From: Phycisphaerae bacterium
Lineage (GTDB): Bacteria > Planctomycetota > Phycisphaerae > UBA1845
NCBI GenBank assembly: GCA_029260035.1
Contig: JAJDEA010000024.1
Span: 1 to 37,340 of the forward strand
Direction of reading: 5' to 3'
Length of the DNA: 37,340 nt
Made by a program: the position numbers and the translations under genes. The notes under the pieces are model-generated. The model had not been told where the DNA came from and did no database searches. It was given only the letters and a program-made list of their open reading frames with translations. Below are positions 7,735 through 17,496 of this stretch, in pieces (the first letter of the stretch is position 1; each line of letters begins with the position of its first letter).

Positions 7735-9567
7735 TTACGGAACAAGCAGGTTTTGGAATCGGGCATAATCTTGAAGGTCGAGATCGTCGTCGGCGTTCTG
7801 ATCCCCGCACGAACAGCCTGTCGTCGCGCTAACGTTTGGCCCCTGGATGCAATTCGTAAACGCCTGCAAGTCAGAAAGGCTTACAATCCCATCGCCAAGA
7901 TAGTCACCTGCAGTCACATGCAGTTTGAGCGGCGCGGTTCCTGCGCCAGCGAGGTTTTGCGCACGAATAGTTACATCATACGGCGTTAGTGCAGGTATAG
8001 GATCGAGCCAGGTAACGCTGCCCGTCGCTGGATTAATAGTGAGCCCCGCCGGCCCCGCATCGATCGACCAACTGACACCAAGGGACATGCAGCTGGGCAA
8101 GGTCAATGCGGGGGGCGGGCCCACGTGTGCAGGGGAGCACGAGACAAACTGGTCAACCATCGTACCGATCGCCGGTATCAATGGAGAAACGTTCAGGAAT
8201 AGCACCGCAGTCGAGCCGCCAGCTGAATTCGTAGCGCGAACGGTGACGGCATAAGGAAACGCGGATGGGACGGGATTGGGCCAACTTACAACGCCGGTTG
8301 TCGGAACGATTGACATTCCCGGCTGGGGGTTGTCCAACGACCAGGTAATTGGCGCCATGTTGAGCGGGTGTGTGACACTTGGGGCTGATCCGGTGTATGT
8401 TTGGCCGCACACAGCACCGTCCTGACCTAACGTATTGATGATCGGCTGCAATCGCGCGATCGTTAACGGACTGCAATACTGAGCTTCGTTGTTATCTTCA
8501 AACAACTCGGGAATGAGATTCAGATCGTCAACGATGGAGCCTAAATAGTATGTGCCAGCGGCCAAATCCGCGGGCATTGGCGTCGCAACGCCGAACTCAA
8601 CCGCGTCGCCAACCACCAGACTCCATTGGAGCGACCCGAGAAATGTATCCATCGCGTCGATCGTCGGATCCGTGGATAGATAGAATCCCTGCTCAACGGA
8701 AAGCTCATTGGTGTTACCCAGGTTTTCTATGACGCTGATGGCAGAGACATCCTCCCCGGGCAGCGCGGTCGCCGGCGAAAATGCCAACGGAATGGCTTGA
8801 CCGGGAACATTGCTGCTTGAGAACATCGACAAGGCAACGTCAATATAAGGCGGATCAGGAGTGCCCGTATTTGGGTACAAAAATTTCACGCCATTGCGAT
8901 CGTCTGTGTGCAGTTCGATAATGTTGTTTTGCCCGATCGGCCCGCCGCTCGGATAGCGCGGATTCATGGTTGTCGCAAAAAATGGCGTGCCAAGTGGTTC
9001 GTCGCCTATGGGATCATGGCCGAGTCCCAATGAATGGCCGATTTCGTGAACCGCAACAAGAAGAAACGAAAAACCGTCCGTCCCAATAGGGTCGTCCACC
9101 ACGTCACACGTCGGATTCGGATCGAATGTGTAACCAACGCCCGATGGAAAATCACTGAAGACGACATCCATATCAAACCATTGCGAGCCGCTGTTGACAA
9201 GAAATGTCACACCCAAGACACCTGGATCGAGTTGGGCTGCGGGTACGGCGGCGGTATCATTAAACCCATCGAAATTGTCGATCGTCGGGTCTTGCGCAAG
9301 CGTCGAATAGGAATACACGAATGTACTATCGGGCACAATGTTCCACAGTGACATGGCTTCAATGATCTGCGTTTCAGTTATGCTGCCTGGCGGGAACGTC
9401 GAGGGCGACAGGTAGCGAAGGCTTTGTGCCCCAGCCCAGACAACAGTTGCATTATTTGCTTCAAAATAGGAATAACCCAACACATGCGAACAAACCATGA
9501 GCTGCACAAGAAGCGCGGATGCCGTTATGCCCGATAGGCGAGAATGTCGCATTGGCGTATGCGTCAT
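7735..9567 (-). CDS. Secreted matrixin-family metalloprotease with CARDB-like, Ig-like and dockerin-like regions
   Basis: A 610-aa exported protein with a signal peptide over roughly the first 31 residues. The zinc site HEIGHSLGLGHD (174-185: His174, Glu175, His178, His184) is followed by Met201 in TTMNPRYP, the Met-turn of metzincins, as in matrixins. Residues about 240-370 resemble a CARDB-type adhesion domain (ENLGNTNELS ... DLNLIPELFEDNNEA). Two related Ig-like repeats follow, with matching cores GMSIVPTTGVVSW and GLTINPATGSVTW. The C-terminus (553-610) is dockerin-like: GDYLGDGIVSLSDLQAFTNC and DQNADDDLDLQDYARF. The protein ends in LLVP. Its ATG overlaps the upstream stop (ATGA), so the two genes are coupled. 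Substrate unknown. Confidence 0.88.
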   Translation of the reverse strand: MTHTPMRHSRLSGITASALLVQLMVCSHVLGYSYFEANNATVVWAGAQSLRYLSPSTFPPGSITETQIIEAMSLWNIVPDSTFVYSYSTLAQDPTIDNFDGFNDTAAVPAAQLDPGVLGVTFLVNSGSQWFDMDVVFSDFPSGVGYTFDPNPTCDVVDDPIGTDGFSFLLVAVHEIGHSLGLGHDPIGDEPLGTPFFATTMNPRYPSGGPIGQNNIIELHTDDRNGVKFLYPNTGTPDPPYIDVALSMFSSSNVPGQAIPLAFSPATALPGEDVSAISVIENLGNTNELSVEQGFYLSTDPTIDAMDTFLGSLQWSLVVGDAVEFGVATPMPADLAAGTYYLGSIVDDLNLIPELFEDNNEAQYCSPLTIARLQPIINTLGQDGAVCGQTYTGSAPSVTHPLNMAPITWSLDNPQPGMSIVPTTGVVSWPNPVPSAFPYAVTVRATNSAGGSTAVLFLNVSPLIPAIGTMVDQFVSCSPAHVGPPPALTLPSCMSLGVSWSIDAGPAGLTINPATGSVTWLDPIPALTPYDVTIRAQNLAGAGTAPLKLHVTAGDYLGDGIVSLSDLQAFTNCIQGPNVSATTGCSCGDQNADDDLDLQDYARFQNLLVP

Positions 9568-10382
9568 GGTTTTGACATCCTCCGCAATCCGGCATCGATG
9601 TTCCTGGGAACCGCTTCTCGAATTCTTCGACTCCGTGAAGCGTCGGATGCTGAAAGTGCGTTTCCGTTTTGACCTGCCGCACCCCTCATCGGCACAGGTG
9701 TGAATGTGATTGCAACTCTCCGGCCAGCGGGTTCCGTGAGCTTGTGGTCTTTGCTCGCTGCGAGAATCGGGGCGAGTTGCTTGCGAAATTCGGTAGCAGC
9801 GATCGCGTTCGACGTCGAATTCGAGTCGTTTCTATCCGAAACCCGAAGCCCGAGGCTTCCGGTTAGCCGATCATTCGCACAGTGCGATCGACTGTTGCTC
9901 AACTTCACAAACCCTTGACTATCGACTCCTTCGATCGGTTGGCCGCCCGAGCCATACACGCGATCAATCCCGGCGGCGTCCGCTTCTATGCGAAAAGCGC
10001 CTCGCCAAACTCCGACGACGGGGTGAGTCTTGTAGCTCGGCAATAGGCACAACATCCACTTATCGCCAGCCTTGGGTTTAGGGGCGCTGGCCAGACGCAT
10101 CGTCATTTCGCCAACGGTCCCGCCCGGCACGACCAATTTTCTCCTGTTGGATGCGCCAGGATGTGCTCCTTTGAGATACTCAACCTGATCGAAGGTGATT
10201 TCGGACTCAATCCTGCGCGGGTTGTCCGCCCAATAAGAACGCACAGCTTCAACCCGGCCAATGATGACCTGGCCGGAATGGTCTGCCATCGTCTTGACGG
10301 TCATAGGAACGACACTTGTAGCTATGGAGGAAGCCGAAAACAAAAGAGGCAGGAATGCCGCAACGATCGACCATCGCTTCAT
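9564..10382 (-). CDS. Secreted protein coupled to the matrixin protease
   Basis: A 272-aa protein from the ATG at 10382, chosen because a clear signal peptide follows (MKRWSIVAAFLPLLFSASSI). The open frame extends to 10646, but that extension is uncharacteristic and would bury the signal. The N-terminal half is a beta-rich domain with VIIGRVEAVRSYW, VEYLKGAHPG, VVPGGTVGEMTMR and a W-R-G-A-F-R-I strand. From memory, proteins of this kind (secreted, GxV and PGG motifs) recur next to matrixin genes in planctomycetes and myxobacteria. The C-terminal third is polar and low in pattern. The stop overlaps the protease start by 4 bases. A role as chaperone, inhibitor or partner of the protease is inference. 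Confidence 0.75.
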   Translation of the reverse strand: MKRWSIVAAFLPLLFSASSIATSVVPMTVKTMADHSGQVIIGRVEAVRSYWADNPRRIESEITFDQVEYLKGAHPGASNRRKLVVPGGTVGEMTMRLASAPKPKAGDKWMLCLLPSYKTHPVVGVWRGAFRIEADAAGIDRVYGSGGQPIEGVDSQGFVKLSNSRSHCANDRLTGSLGLRVSDRNDSNSTSNAIAATEFRKQLAPILAASKDHKLTEPAGRRVAITFTPVPMRGAAGQNGNALSASDASRSRRIREAVPRNIDAGLRRMSKP

Positions 10383-10551
10383 TCGCAAAAGGCTGCGAGC
10401 CAACTCAAGTGTTGGCACGCGGGCTATTCGCTCGTATAAGGCTGACTCGTGCCACCCGCGACACGACGGTTTGCGATAATTTCCCTGGTTGAACAAATCT
10501 GCGTTCCTGTACAAAACAGAAAAGTCTGTATCTGGTGATGGCTGTAGCAGG

Positions 10552-10577
10552 AAAATCGTTTTCGTCTTGAAAACGAA
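10552..10577 (-). terminator. AT-rich hairpin with T tract, possible terminator
   Basis: TCGTTTTC and GAAAACGA form a perfect 8-bp stem with a 5-base loop. On the minus strand it is followed by TTTT. It lies about 280 bases after the SPFH gene stop and about 175 bases before the secreted partner gene, both on the minus strand, so it could separate those units. Confidence 0.4.
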
Positions 10578-10853
10578 CTTTTCGTATAGCAGCAGCTCCG
10601 ACCGCTTATCACGAACGATCGTATTCCGCGCAAGCGATCGGGTCAAAGGATGTTGTTGAGAGAATGGTTATAGGGACGACAAAGCGGCCCCATAGTGCAG
10701 CGATGTGGCAGGAGCAAGTCATAAACCTGTGATGATGATGTCTACTGAGTGGTTCCAATAACTGTGGATGGATGGTGGTCTTGGGGTGGTGGCGAATCGC
10801 GCTGTACGTTCAGCAACAAATGTGCCGCAACACAAACGTATCTGCTGGCGCGA
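10577..10853. other. Intergenic region with no gene seen
   Basis: The full gap between the secreted partner gene and the SPFH gene is 10383-10853. Apart from the hairpin at 10552-10577 I see no convincing coding frame or RNA gene. There is a short GAT-rich run (gatgatgatg) near 10730 and no clear promoter. Confidence 0.4.
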
Positions 10854-11912
10854 TCATTTGGAAGCGGTGCCACATTTGGGGCAAAAATTGGCACTGGCTT
10901 TGAAAGTGTGCCCACATTCTGTGCAGGATGGCGCCTTCGATTCCTGCTGTGCATCCTGATTGCTTCCACAATGGCGACAGAACATCGCATCGTCCGCGAT
11001 GGTGCCGTTGCACTTCTGGCAATGCTGCGTAGCCGACATCGTGGTGCTTTGCGTTGGCTGCATGGCGGTGCTTTGCATCATGCCGGGAATCATCGCACCA
11101 AGTCCAACTCCCACACCCATGCCAAGCCCAGTCCCCGCTGCACTGCCACCGTCTCCGCCAGCACGCGCTGCATCACCCATTGCCTGGGCCGCTTTGAATT
11201 TCATGAATCGATCGATGTCGCCCACGGCGTGCATCCCGCTTCGTGCATCCATCATTTGTTGTACGTCGTCCGGCGGTGTGATGCCGGCGATGAAGAAATC
11301 CTCCAGAGCAAGGCCGTATTTATCGAAATCTTCAAACACTCGACCCTTTAGCATCTCTGCCAATTGGTCGTATTTGGTGGGTAAGTCGAGGATGGTGTCG
11401 AGATTATCACCCAGCAGATCGGTAAGCCGAGCGACGATGACGTCTTTCAGGAAATCTTCGATTTGACTCGTCGTATATCGACCTTTGGTCCCGACGAGCT
11501 GGCTCAGCAAGAGACGTACATCTTTGACGCGAAGGGAGTACTTGCCAAAACTCCGTAGGCGGATCATCGAGAATTCCTGATCTCGATATGCGATGGGCTG
11601 TTTCGTACCCCATTTTAGATCCACAAATGCCTGCTTAGCGACGAAATACACCTGTGCCTGAAAAGGAGATTCCGACCAGGGTAGCGTTAGCGCCCGCGTG
11701 ATGATCGGGACGTTCTCCGTGCAAAGCGTATGTCTGCCGGGGCCAAATGTGTCGCATATCTCGCCGTTGCGAACGAAGATCGCTTCCTGGTTTTCCTGGA
11801 CAATTAGCTGCGCACCGATCTTAATGTCTGTAGAGCCTTCAGACGGTATGCGTTGCACAAGTGCCGTTCCTGTTTCATCGAAAAACTTGATGACTTCGAG
11901 CTGGATACCCAT
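10854..11912 (-). CDS. SPFH/band-7 domain protein with two C-terminal zinc ribbons (YdjI-like)
   Basis: A 352-aa cytoplasmic-type protein. Residues about 25-235 form an SPFH (band 7) domain of the subgroup often called virion core protein-like or YdjI-like (blocks QENQEAIFVRNGEICDTFGPG and GKYSLRVKDVRLLL). A Gly/Met/Ala-rich linker (250-283) follows, then two zinc ribbons: C298/C301/C312/C315 and C330/C333/C344/C347. No transmembrane segment is visible, so membrane binding would be peripheral. SPFH proteins assemble into large membrane-associated scaffolds; in Bacillus, YdjI works with the Psp-like membrane-stress protein YdjF. The start is supported by GGAG 5 bases upstream of the ATG. It sits next to a HAMP membrane protein on the same strand. 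Confidence 0.88.
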   Translation of the reverse strand: MGIQLEVIKFFDETGTALVQRIPSEGSTDIKIGAQLIVQENQEAIFVRNGEICDTFGPGRHTLCTENVPIITRALTLPWSESPFQAQVYFVAKQAFVDLKWGTKQPIAYRDQEFSMIRLRSFGKYSLRVKDVRLLLSQLVGTKGRYTTSQIEDFLKDVIVARLTDLLGDNLDTILDLPTKYDQLAEMLKGRVFEDFDKYGLALEDFFIAGITPPDDVQQMMDARSGMHAVGDIDRFMKFKAAQAMGDAARAGGDGGSAAGTGLGMGVGVGLGAMIPGMMQSTAMQPTQSTTMSATQHCQKCNGTIADDAMFCRHCGSNQDAQQESKAPSCTECGHTFKASANFCPKCGTASK

Positions 11913-12019
11913 GTTATCTCCGGTGTTTCTTCAGGAGTCGAAACGGTGCTTCATCATGACCAACCATTCAATCAACCGCTTGACTGAGCATTTGCGCGCA
12001 GCTTTATCTGTATTGGCAT

Positions 12020-12045
12020 TGCGTCGATGCGATCGTGGCGACGCA
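12020..12045 (-). terminator. Hairpin directly after the HAMP gene
   Basis: TGCGTCG and CGACGCA form a 7-bp stem with a 12-base loop, starting one base after the HAMP-protein stop on the minus strand. There is no T run, so it may be a weak or Rho-assisted terminator or an mRNA-stabilising end. Confidence 0.3.
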
Positions 12046-12046
12046 T

Positions 12047-12730
12047 CTATTTCGAGGCAGAAACAAGCTCCGATTCACGCTCTTTGCTGTCCGTTGCGTT
12101 TTGTTTTTCGATCTGAATAGGCTTGGGTAGTTCTTCGCGAAGGGCGGAAGCAGCCGAGAGCTGCATTTCGTGAACCAGTTTAGCAATCTCTTCCGTCGAC
12201 TGCGCACTCATTGGCTGATGGCCACGTCGGGCTTGACTCAAAAGCTCGCTCATCTCGTTCAATCGGCCTAGGTCCTGCTGGCGCGCACTCTTCATTGTAT
12301 CCACCGCACGCCAGAACAAGGCATAAAACGGCTTAAGCTGATCCTTCTTGCGCAGCCTGCGATGGGAAGGAAATCGACCTGCTTCCAGTTGCCTGAGGTA
12401 CCCTCCGACAACTTTGACCGGCCCAAGCAATCTATGCGTGAGTATGAAAGTCCACGCTCCAACTGCGATCGCGGTCGCGAAGGAGAACGCCAATGCAGCG
12501 CTCAGAATTGTCCATGTGCTTTCCATGGAAACCGCTGATTGATCCAGCAGCATTTTGGCTCTTGCCTGCGTATTCAATGAGTCGAACAGAAAAATGCTCA
12601 ACAAGGCGGTCACGAGAAACACGCTGGCAATGATACTACCAGCATAGCGCCACTGCGCGTCGGGTTCTATGAAAAGACCTCGCAGTTTTCGACGCGAGTG
12701 TGCAGTGTTCTTTTCGTTATGTGTCGTCAT
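12047..12730 (-). CDS. Two-TM membrane protein with HAMP-like domain
   Basis: A 227-aa protein from the ATG at 12730, chosen over an upstream frame start because AAGGA lies 8 bases before it. Two membrane segments (about 31-49 and 75-98) flank a short exported loop of about 25 residues. A HAMP-like signal-relay region follows (HRLLGPVKVVGGYLRQLEAG, about 99-150), then a charged coiled coil with a Lys/Glu-rich tail. No histidine kinase, cyclase or methyl-accepting signalling domain is present, so it is either a short chemoreceptor-like regulator or a scaffold. The sensing loop is too short for a typical ligand domain. Confidence 0.8.
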   Translation of the reverse strand: MTTHNEKNTAHSRRKLRGLFIEPDAQWRYAGSIIASVFLVTALLSIFLFDSLNTQARAKMLLDQSAVSMESTWTILSAALAFSFATAIAVGAWTFILTHRLLGPVKVVGGYLRQLEAGRFPSHRRLRKKDQLKPFYALFWRAVDTMKSARQQDLGRLNEMSELLSQARRGHQPMSAQSTEEIAKLVHEMQLSAASALREELPKPIQIEKQNATDSKERESELVSASK

Positions 12731-13194
12731 GGTTACAGTCCTTGCTAGTATAATAATCTCATACAGCTTCCGCCTACAGCAATACGTCAAACGAAGTTTA
12801 CGTTATAGCGAGGTGCGCAACCCGCACTGAAAGTCAATTCCGTCCGCCTGATAACAAGGCGAATAGACACTGTTCCACTCGATTTCTATGGGACTGTCTT
12901 ATGGTGATTCGTAAAGTTCTCAATCAGAGTGCCGGTAATATGTCAACCGTGAGTTCGTCGTCGTTACGACCGGAAATCAACCCTCTGGCGCGTGCTGGGC
13001 GTGAGAGATGGGACCGGAGTTTGTAATCCGTCGAAAGAATCCGTTTATGGGAATGGACCAATCACTAGGCTGCGGGGTGGAATCGAAATTTCACAGCCCG
13101 GGAATAGCCAATCAAGTCTGATCGGCAACGCGGCAGGAAAGTCGGGCGGCATAACTCGCCGACAAGGGCCGAATCGCGTATAACTTCCCGACCG
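12731..13194. other. Divergent intergenic region between the HAMP gene and carB
   Basis: About 460 bases. A possible 41-aa frame lies at 12901-13026. Otherwise I see scattered short inverted repeats and no recognisable attenuator, PyrR site or uracil-responsive leader in front of carB. No ribosome binding site precedes the carB ATG. Confidence 0.4.
12901..13026 (+). CDS. Possible 41-aa small protein
   Basis: ATG at 12901 to TAA at 13024-13026 encodes 41 residues beginning MVIRKVLNQSAGNMST and ending ARAGRERWDRSL. The composition is plausible for a small polar protein and no other gene covers this strand. There is no Shine-Dalgarno sequence and no family is recognised, so this remains weak. 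Confidence 0.25.
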   Translation: MVIRKVLNQSAGNMSTVSSSSLRPEINPLARAGRERWDRSL

Positions 13195-16100
13195 ATGCCC
13201 AAACGCTCAGACATCCAAAGCATACTCATCATCGGTTCAGGCCCGATTGTCATCGGCCAGGGTTGCGAGTTTGATTACTCCGGCACCCAGGCGTGCAAGG
13301 CGCTGCGCGAAGAAGGCTACCGCGTTGTGCTCATCAACTCCAATCCTGCCACGATCATGACCGACCCGAATCTGGCGGATCACACCTATATCGAGCCGAT
13401 TACACCCGAATTCATCGAAAAAATTCTCGCACGGGAAAAGGAGAATGGTCATCCGATAGACGCTTTGCTCCCGACACTCGGTGGGCAAACGGGTCTGAAC
13501 TGTGCGATGGAAACGTCGGAACGCGGAATATTGGCGAAGTATAACGTGGAAATGATCGGCGCAAATGCTGAAGCCATTCACAGGGCGGAGGATCGAACCG
13601 CGTTTAAGGAAACCGTTTCAAAAATAGGCATGGATGTGCCGCGTTCGGGAATAGCGCAAAGCTGGGAGCAGGCAAAGGAAATCCTGAAGTTCGTCGAACT
13701 GCCCTGCTGCATTAGGCCTGCATATACGCTTGGCGGAGAAGGTGGAGGTTTTTGTCGAAGTTTCCAGGAGTTCGAGATAATCGCCAAGAGAGGGCTTGCT
13801 GCGTCACGCGTGAGCGAAATCCTCATTGAGGTAGACCTTTACGGGTGGAAGGAGTTCGAGCTCGAAGTCGTGCGTGATCGAGCCGACAACGTCGTGATCA
13901 TCTGCTCGATCGAAAATATTGACCCCATGGGTGTTCATACCGGGGATTCGATTACGGTCGCACCAGCCCAAACACTTTCCGACAAAGAGTATCAGAAGAT
14001 GCGCGACAGCGCCGCTGCGATCGTTCGGGCGATTGGCGTGGACACCGGGGGCTGTAACATTCAATTTGCCGTTGATCCCAAGACTGGACGGCAGGTTGTC
14101 ATCGAAATGAATCCACGCGTATCGCGTTCTTCTGCGCTGGCGAGCAAAGCGACGGGCTATCCCATAGCGCGAATCGCTGCAAAGCTCGCAGTCGGCTACA
14201 CGTTAGACGAGCTGCCCAACGACATAACCAGGACCACACCCGCTAGTTTTGAGCCTACGATCGATTACGTGGTTGTGAAAATGCCACGATGGACTTTTGA
14301 AAAATTTCCCGATGCGGATGAAACCCTAACTACACAAATGAAATCCGTTGGCGAAGCGATGGCCATCGGCCGAACATTCAAAGAGGCGTTTCAAAAATGC
14401 ATCCGATCAATGGAACTCAAACGCTTCGGCTTTGGGCTTGATGATAACGACGCCTGGATGAGTCACCATATAGGCACTGACTCGGGTGAATGCACCGCCG
14501 CGAATGATCCGAACGAGAAGATTACATCTCACGCATCATCCGGGATAGAAGCGAACGAAGCCGGGCCACGTCACACGATCGGTGGCATCACGGCTACGGA
14601 AGCGCCTTCCGACACCGAGGAAGAACATGCGAGACGCTGGCCTATTCCAGACGCCGTTCTGCATGACAAGCTCGCCCGCCCATGCCAGGGACGTCCGTAC
14701 TACATTCGATACGCACTTAAAATGGGTTGGTCCGTCGATCGGATTCACTCGCTCACGAAGATCGATCCATGGTTTCTGGATAACATGCTCGAACTTATCG
14801 AAGCTGAAGAAGAGATGATTCGCGCGACTTATCTTTCCGAGGATGAAACCAAAACGATTTCGGATACAGCTCCCGTGAATCATGGATCCGAAAGTGACGA
14901 GATGGAGGCTCTAAAGCAGCTTGGCTACAGTCATGTGCAACTCGCTCGGGCTGGCAAAACTTCGATTCGTCGTATTGAAACGGCAGCTCGGCAATCCAAG
15001 ATCAAACCCGCTTACAAGCTTGTTGATACCTGCGCCGCGGAATTCGAGGCGAGAACGCCCTACTATTATTCCACACACGAAGCGGGATATTTTCAACTAA
15101 ACGACAAAGGTACTCGGCTTATCGACGATGAAATCCGCGTCACGGATAAGCCGAAAATTGTTATTCTCGGCGGTGGCCCAAATCGAATTGGGCAGGGGAT
15201 TGAGTTTGATTATTGCTGTTGTCATGCAGCTCTTGCGGCTGGCGCGATGGGTTTCGAGTCGGTCATGATCAACTCCAACCCTGAAACGGTCAGTACTGAT
15301 TACGATACGAGCGATATGCTTTTTTTTGAGCCATTGACGCATGAAGATGTTTTCAACGTAATCGAAAGGCTGAACGGAATTCCGCTTGAAGTTCGCAACG
15401 ACGAGTCCGGGCATGGCGAGACCACCCGCCGAGGCCTGGTAAAAGGCGTGATCGTTCAATTCGGCGGGCAAACTCCTCTCAATCTTGCACAAGGTCTTAA
15501 GGATGCCGGAGTGCCGATCGTTGGCACGCAACCCGAGATGATCGATGCCGCAGAGGATCGCGATGAGTTTCAGAAAGTCTTGCGTGAATTGAGCATACTG
15601 CAGCCTCCGAACGGGATTGCTCGCAGCTCCACCGAGGCGAAGCGTATTGCGGAACGAATTGGATATCCAATTCTGGTTAGGCCCAGCTATGTGCTGGGTG
15701 GGCGTGGCATGAAGGTCTGCAACAACGAACAGGACTTGGATGACTATCTGCACGACGCATTGCGTGCCACCGACCGCGAAGGAGGGAGCGAAGACAACCC
15801 GCTTCTTATCGACAAGTTCCTCAGCGATGCGATTGAAGTAGATGTCGATGCGGTCGCGGACTATGGGCGACACCAAGGTGACGACGAAAGTCCTGCACCG
15901 ACTTGCATGGTCGCTGGCGTTATGGAGCATATCGAAGAGGCTGGTGTCCACAGTGGTGACAGTACCAGCGTTTTACCCCCGTTTTCGATCGGGCGAATGG
16001 TGATCGAAGAGCTATTCCGTTCCACCAAGCGCCTCGCCGAGAGATTGAAGGTGTGTGGTGCCCTCAATGTGCAATATGCCATATTGAATCGAACGGTTTA

Positions 16101-16845
16101 TGTGTTGGAGGTGAACCCGCGTGCATCGCGTACGTTGCCGTTTGTGGCCAAAGCAACGGGCGTTCCCTGGGCTGAAATTGCAACACGCGTGATGTTAGGC
16201 GAGCCATTGGCAGAGGTTCTTCGCATGCACGGTGTAAGCCAAACACCTTGGCCCAATCACACATCGATCAAGGCTCCGGTATTTCCATTCCAAAAATTTC
16301 CCGGTGTGGATGTGATTCTGGGGCCCGAAATGCGTAGCACTGGCGAAGTCATGGCTATTGGTGAGACTTTCGGCCAGGCGTTCGCGAAGGCGCAAATAGC
16401 CACGGGTTATTCCTTGCCGACAACAGGCAACGTCGTCGTAAGCGTAAACGACCCGGACAAGCCTCGAATTGTTTCGATAGCGCGCGATCTTTACGACATC
16501 GGTTTTGCCATTTACTCCACGAGTGGCACACAGACGATACTCGCGGAAGCCGGTATTCCGTCCACGCTTGTTTCCAAAGCTGCCGAATCTACAGATGCGC
16601 CATTCATGAAGGATTTGATTGAGAATGGCACCATCGACTTGGTTATCAACACGCCGATTCGCACTGGCTCGGCGTCGAATGAAGGTCGTTGGCGGGCGGC
16701 TGCGACGGCGCATCGTGTGCCGCTCATCACAACAGTAGCTGGCGCTCGCGCTGCGGTGGCGGGAATCCGAGCACTCAGTCGAGGCTACGAAGGTGAGCAA
16801 CCTCTTCCATTGAATGCCAAGCCGCTTCAAGCCTATTTCGACTAG
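13195..16845 (+). CDS. carB: Carbamoyl-phosphate synthase large subunit, enlarged
   Basis: A 1216-aa protein, about 140 residues longer than E. coli CarB (1073). It makes carbamoyl phosphate for pyrimidine and arginine synthesis from bicarbonate, ATP and ammonia delivered by CarA. Both ATP-grasp halves are intact: the first begins [21 protein letters not shown] near residue 10, the second [19 protein letters not shown] near 654. The allosteric MGS-like domain ends the protein. Extra segments fall between DDNDAWMS and [10 protein letters not shown] (about 425-480), near 545-570, before the second-half [13 protein letters not shown], and at [15 protein letters not shown]. The inserts are polar and acidic and look like surface loops. 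carA is not in the window. The TAG interlocks with the CheX-like stop. Confidence 0.96.
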   Translation: MPKRSDIQSILIIGSGPIVIGQGCEFDYSGTQACKALREEGYRVVLINSNPATIMTDPNLADHTYIEPITPEFIEKILAREKENGHPIDALLPTLGGQTGLNCAMETSERGILAKYNVEMIGANAEAIHRAEDRTAFKETVSKIGMDVPRSGIAQSWEQAKEILKFVELPCCIRPAYTLGGEGGGFCRSFQEFEIIAKRGLAASRVSEILIEVDLYGWKEFELEVVRDRADNVVIICSIENIDPMGVHTGDSITVAPAQTLSDKEYQKMRDSAAAIVRAIGVDTGGCNIQFAVDPKTGRQVVIEMNPRVSRSSALASKATGYPIARIAAKLAVGYTLDELPNDITRTTPASFEPTIDYVVVKMPRWTFEKFPDADETLTTQMKSVGEAMAIGRTFKEAFQKCIRSMELKRFGFGLDDNDAWMSHHIGTDSGECTAANDPNEKITSHASSGIEANEAGPRHTIGGITATEAPSDTEEEHARRWPIPDAVLHDKLARPCQGRPYYIRYALKMGWSVDRIHSLTKIDPWFLDNMLELIEAEEEMIRATYLSEDETKTISDTAPVNHGSESDEMEALKQLGYSHVQLARAGKTSIRRIETAARQSKIKPAYKLVDTCAAEFEARTPYYYSTHEAGYFQLNDKGTRLIDDEIRVTDKPKIVILGGGPNRIGQGIEFDYCCCHAALAAGAMGFESVMINSNPETVSTDYDTSDMLFFEPLTHEDVFNVIERLNGIPLEVRNDESGHGETTRRGLVKGVIVQFGGQTPLNLAQGLKDAGVPIVGTQPEMIDAAEDRDEFQKVLRELSILQPPNGIARSSTEAKRIAERIGYPILVRPSYVLGGRGMKVCNNEQDLDDYLHDALRATDREGGSEDNPLLIDKFLSDAIEVDVDAVADYGRHQGDDESPAPTCMVAGVMEHIEEAGVHSGDSTSVLPPFSIGRMVIEELFRSTKRLAERLKVCGALNVQYAILNRTVYVLEVNPRASRTLPFVAKATGVPWAEIATRVMLGEPLAEVLRMHGVSQTPWPNHTSIKAPVFPFQKFPGVDVILGPEMRSTGEVMAIGETFGQAFAKAQIATGYSLPTTGNVVVSVNDPDKPRIVSIARDLYDIGFAIYSTSGTQTILAEAGIPSTLVSKAAESTDAPFMKDLIENGTIDLVINTPIRTGSASNEGRWRAAATAHRVPLITTVAGARAAVAGIRALSRGYEGEQPLPLNAKPLQAYFD

Positions 16846-17351
16846 ACCGATGCTTCTGCAGGCTCTCGTGGATTCCCGTTTTCCGGACCCTTTGACGTTT
16901 CGCTAAGGTCCACTGACATAGTGAACTCGAAAGTACCAATGGTCGATTCAAACGGAATAGCCAACCAGGGCGTAAACTCTTTGAGATTCGCTGGCGTTAG
17001 TTCTGACGAAACGTAAGGAACGGAGACTTCGATAAGATTGTCTGACAATCGGCGCTTCGCATTCCCTGTAATAATGTTCGCCAGTTCCGCGAGCGCATCC
17101 ACGCCGTCATGAAACGTTTCAGCGCTATCGTCCAGCAACCTTGCAAGGTTGATGACAAGTTCTTTGGGGAATTGCAGAACGACAGCACCGGTAGCCCCTC
17201 CGCGGAGAGTGATCGTAACGGACGCGTGCTTGCGGCGGTGCAAGATAGCCGATCGCGCGGTTGGTTTGCCTGGCCGCAGCTTGAGCCCGAGCATCGTCTC
17301 GAACACACGTTGCGTGGCGGCAATAAAAGGATTTACGAGGCTTACGTCCAT
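16842..17351 (-). CDS. CheX-like chemotaxis phosphatase family protein
   Basis: A 169-aa protein with the pattern of the CheC/CheX phosphatase fold. A strand-helix N-terminus ([16 protein letters not shown]) is followed by a central helix [18 protein letters not shown], in which Glu89 and Asn92 give the ExxN pair used by CheX to dephosphorylate CheY-P. The Pro/Glu-rich tail is probably disordered. Stand-alone CheX-like proteins are common in planctomycetes and need not act in flagellar chemotaxis; no che or flagellar genes lie nearby. Its stop codon shares the palindromic CTAG with carB, tail to tail. No Shine-Dalgarno sequence precedes the ATG. Confidence 0.78.
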   Translation of the reverse strand: MDVSLVNPFIAATQRVFETMLGLKLRPGKPTARSAILHRRKHASVTITLRGGATGAVVLQFPKELVINLARLLDDSAETFHDGVDALAELANIITGNAKRRLSDNLIEVSVPYVSSELTPANLKEFTPWLAIPFESTIGTFEFTMSVDLSETSKGPENGNPREPAEASV

Positions 17352-17430
17352 TGTATTGTTCGCATAGTGGTTTCTCCCGACCTAGCTAGACATATCTATT
17401 CTCGGATAGAAACCCGGATGGCACAAGTTT

Positions 17431-17477
17431 TACTCAATTGAACGGCCCTTTGATGGCACTGGGCCATTTTGAGTTGA
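17431..17477. other. Interrupted inverted repeat between nadB and the CheX-like gene
   Basis: ACTCAA then GGCCC on the left are mirrored by GGGCC then TTGAGT on the right, around a loop of about 12 bases. It lies after nadB on the minus strand and before the CheX-like gene. The T tract expected of an intrinsic terminator is missing, so terminator function is uncertain. Confidence 0.35.
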
Positions 17478-17496
17478 GAATTATTGGAAGAGACAA

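Noticed and set aside
10383..10646. 88-residue N-terminal extension of the secreted partner of the matrixin
   Set aside because: The signal peptide begins at the ATG at 10382; the extension would make it internal, and its sequence looks non-coding.
10749..11351. Plus-strand open frame of 200 codons
   Set aside because: It overlaps the SPFH/zinc-ribbon gene on the other strand, whose eight ribbon cysteines and SPFH core are clear.
15097..15951. Minus-strand open frame of 284 codons inside carB
   Set aside because: It is fully antisense to the strongly conserved second half of CarB and shows no domain pattern.
16195..16830. Minus-strand open frame of 211 codons inside the end of carB
   Set aside because: Antisense shadow of a conserved gene, with no recognisable motif.
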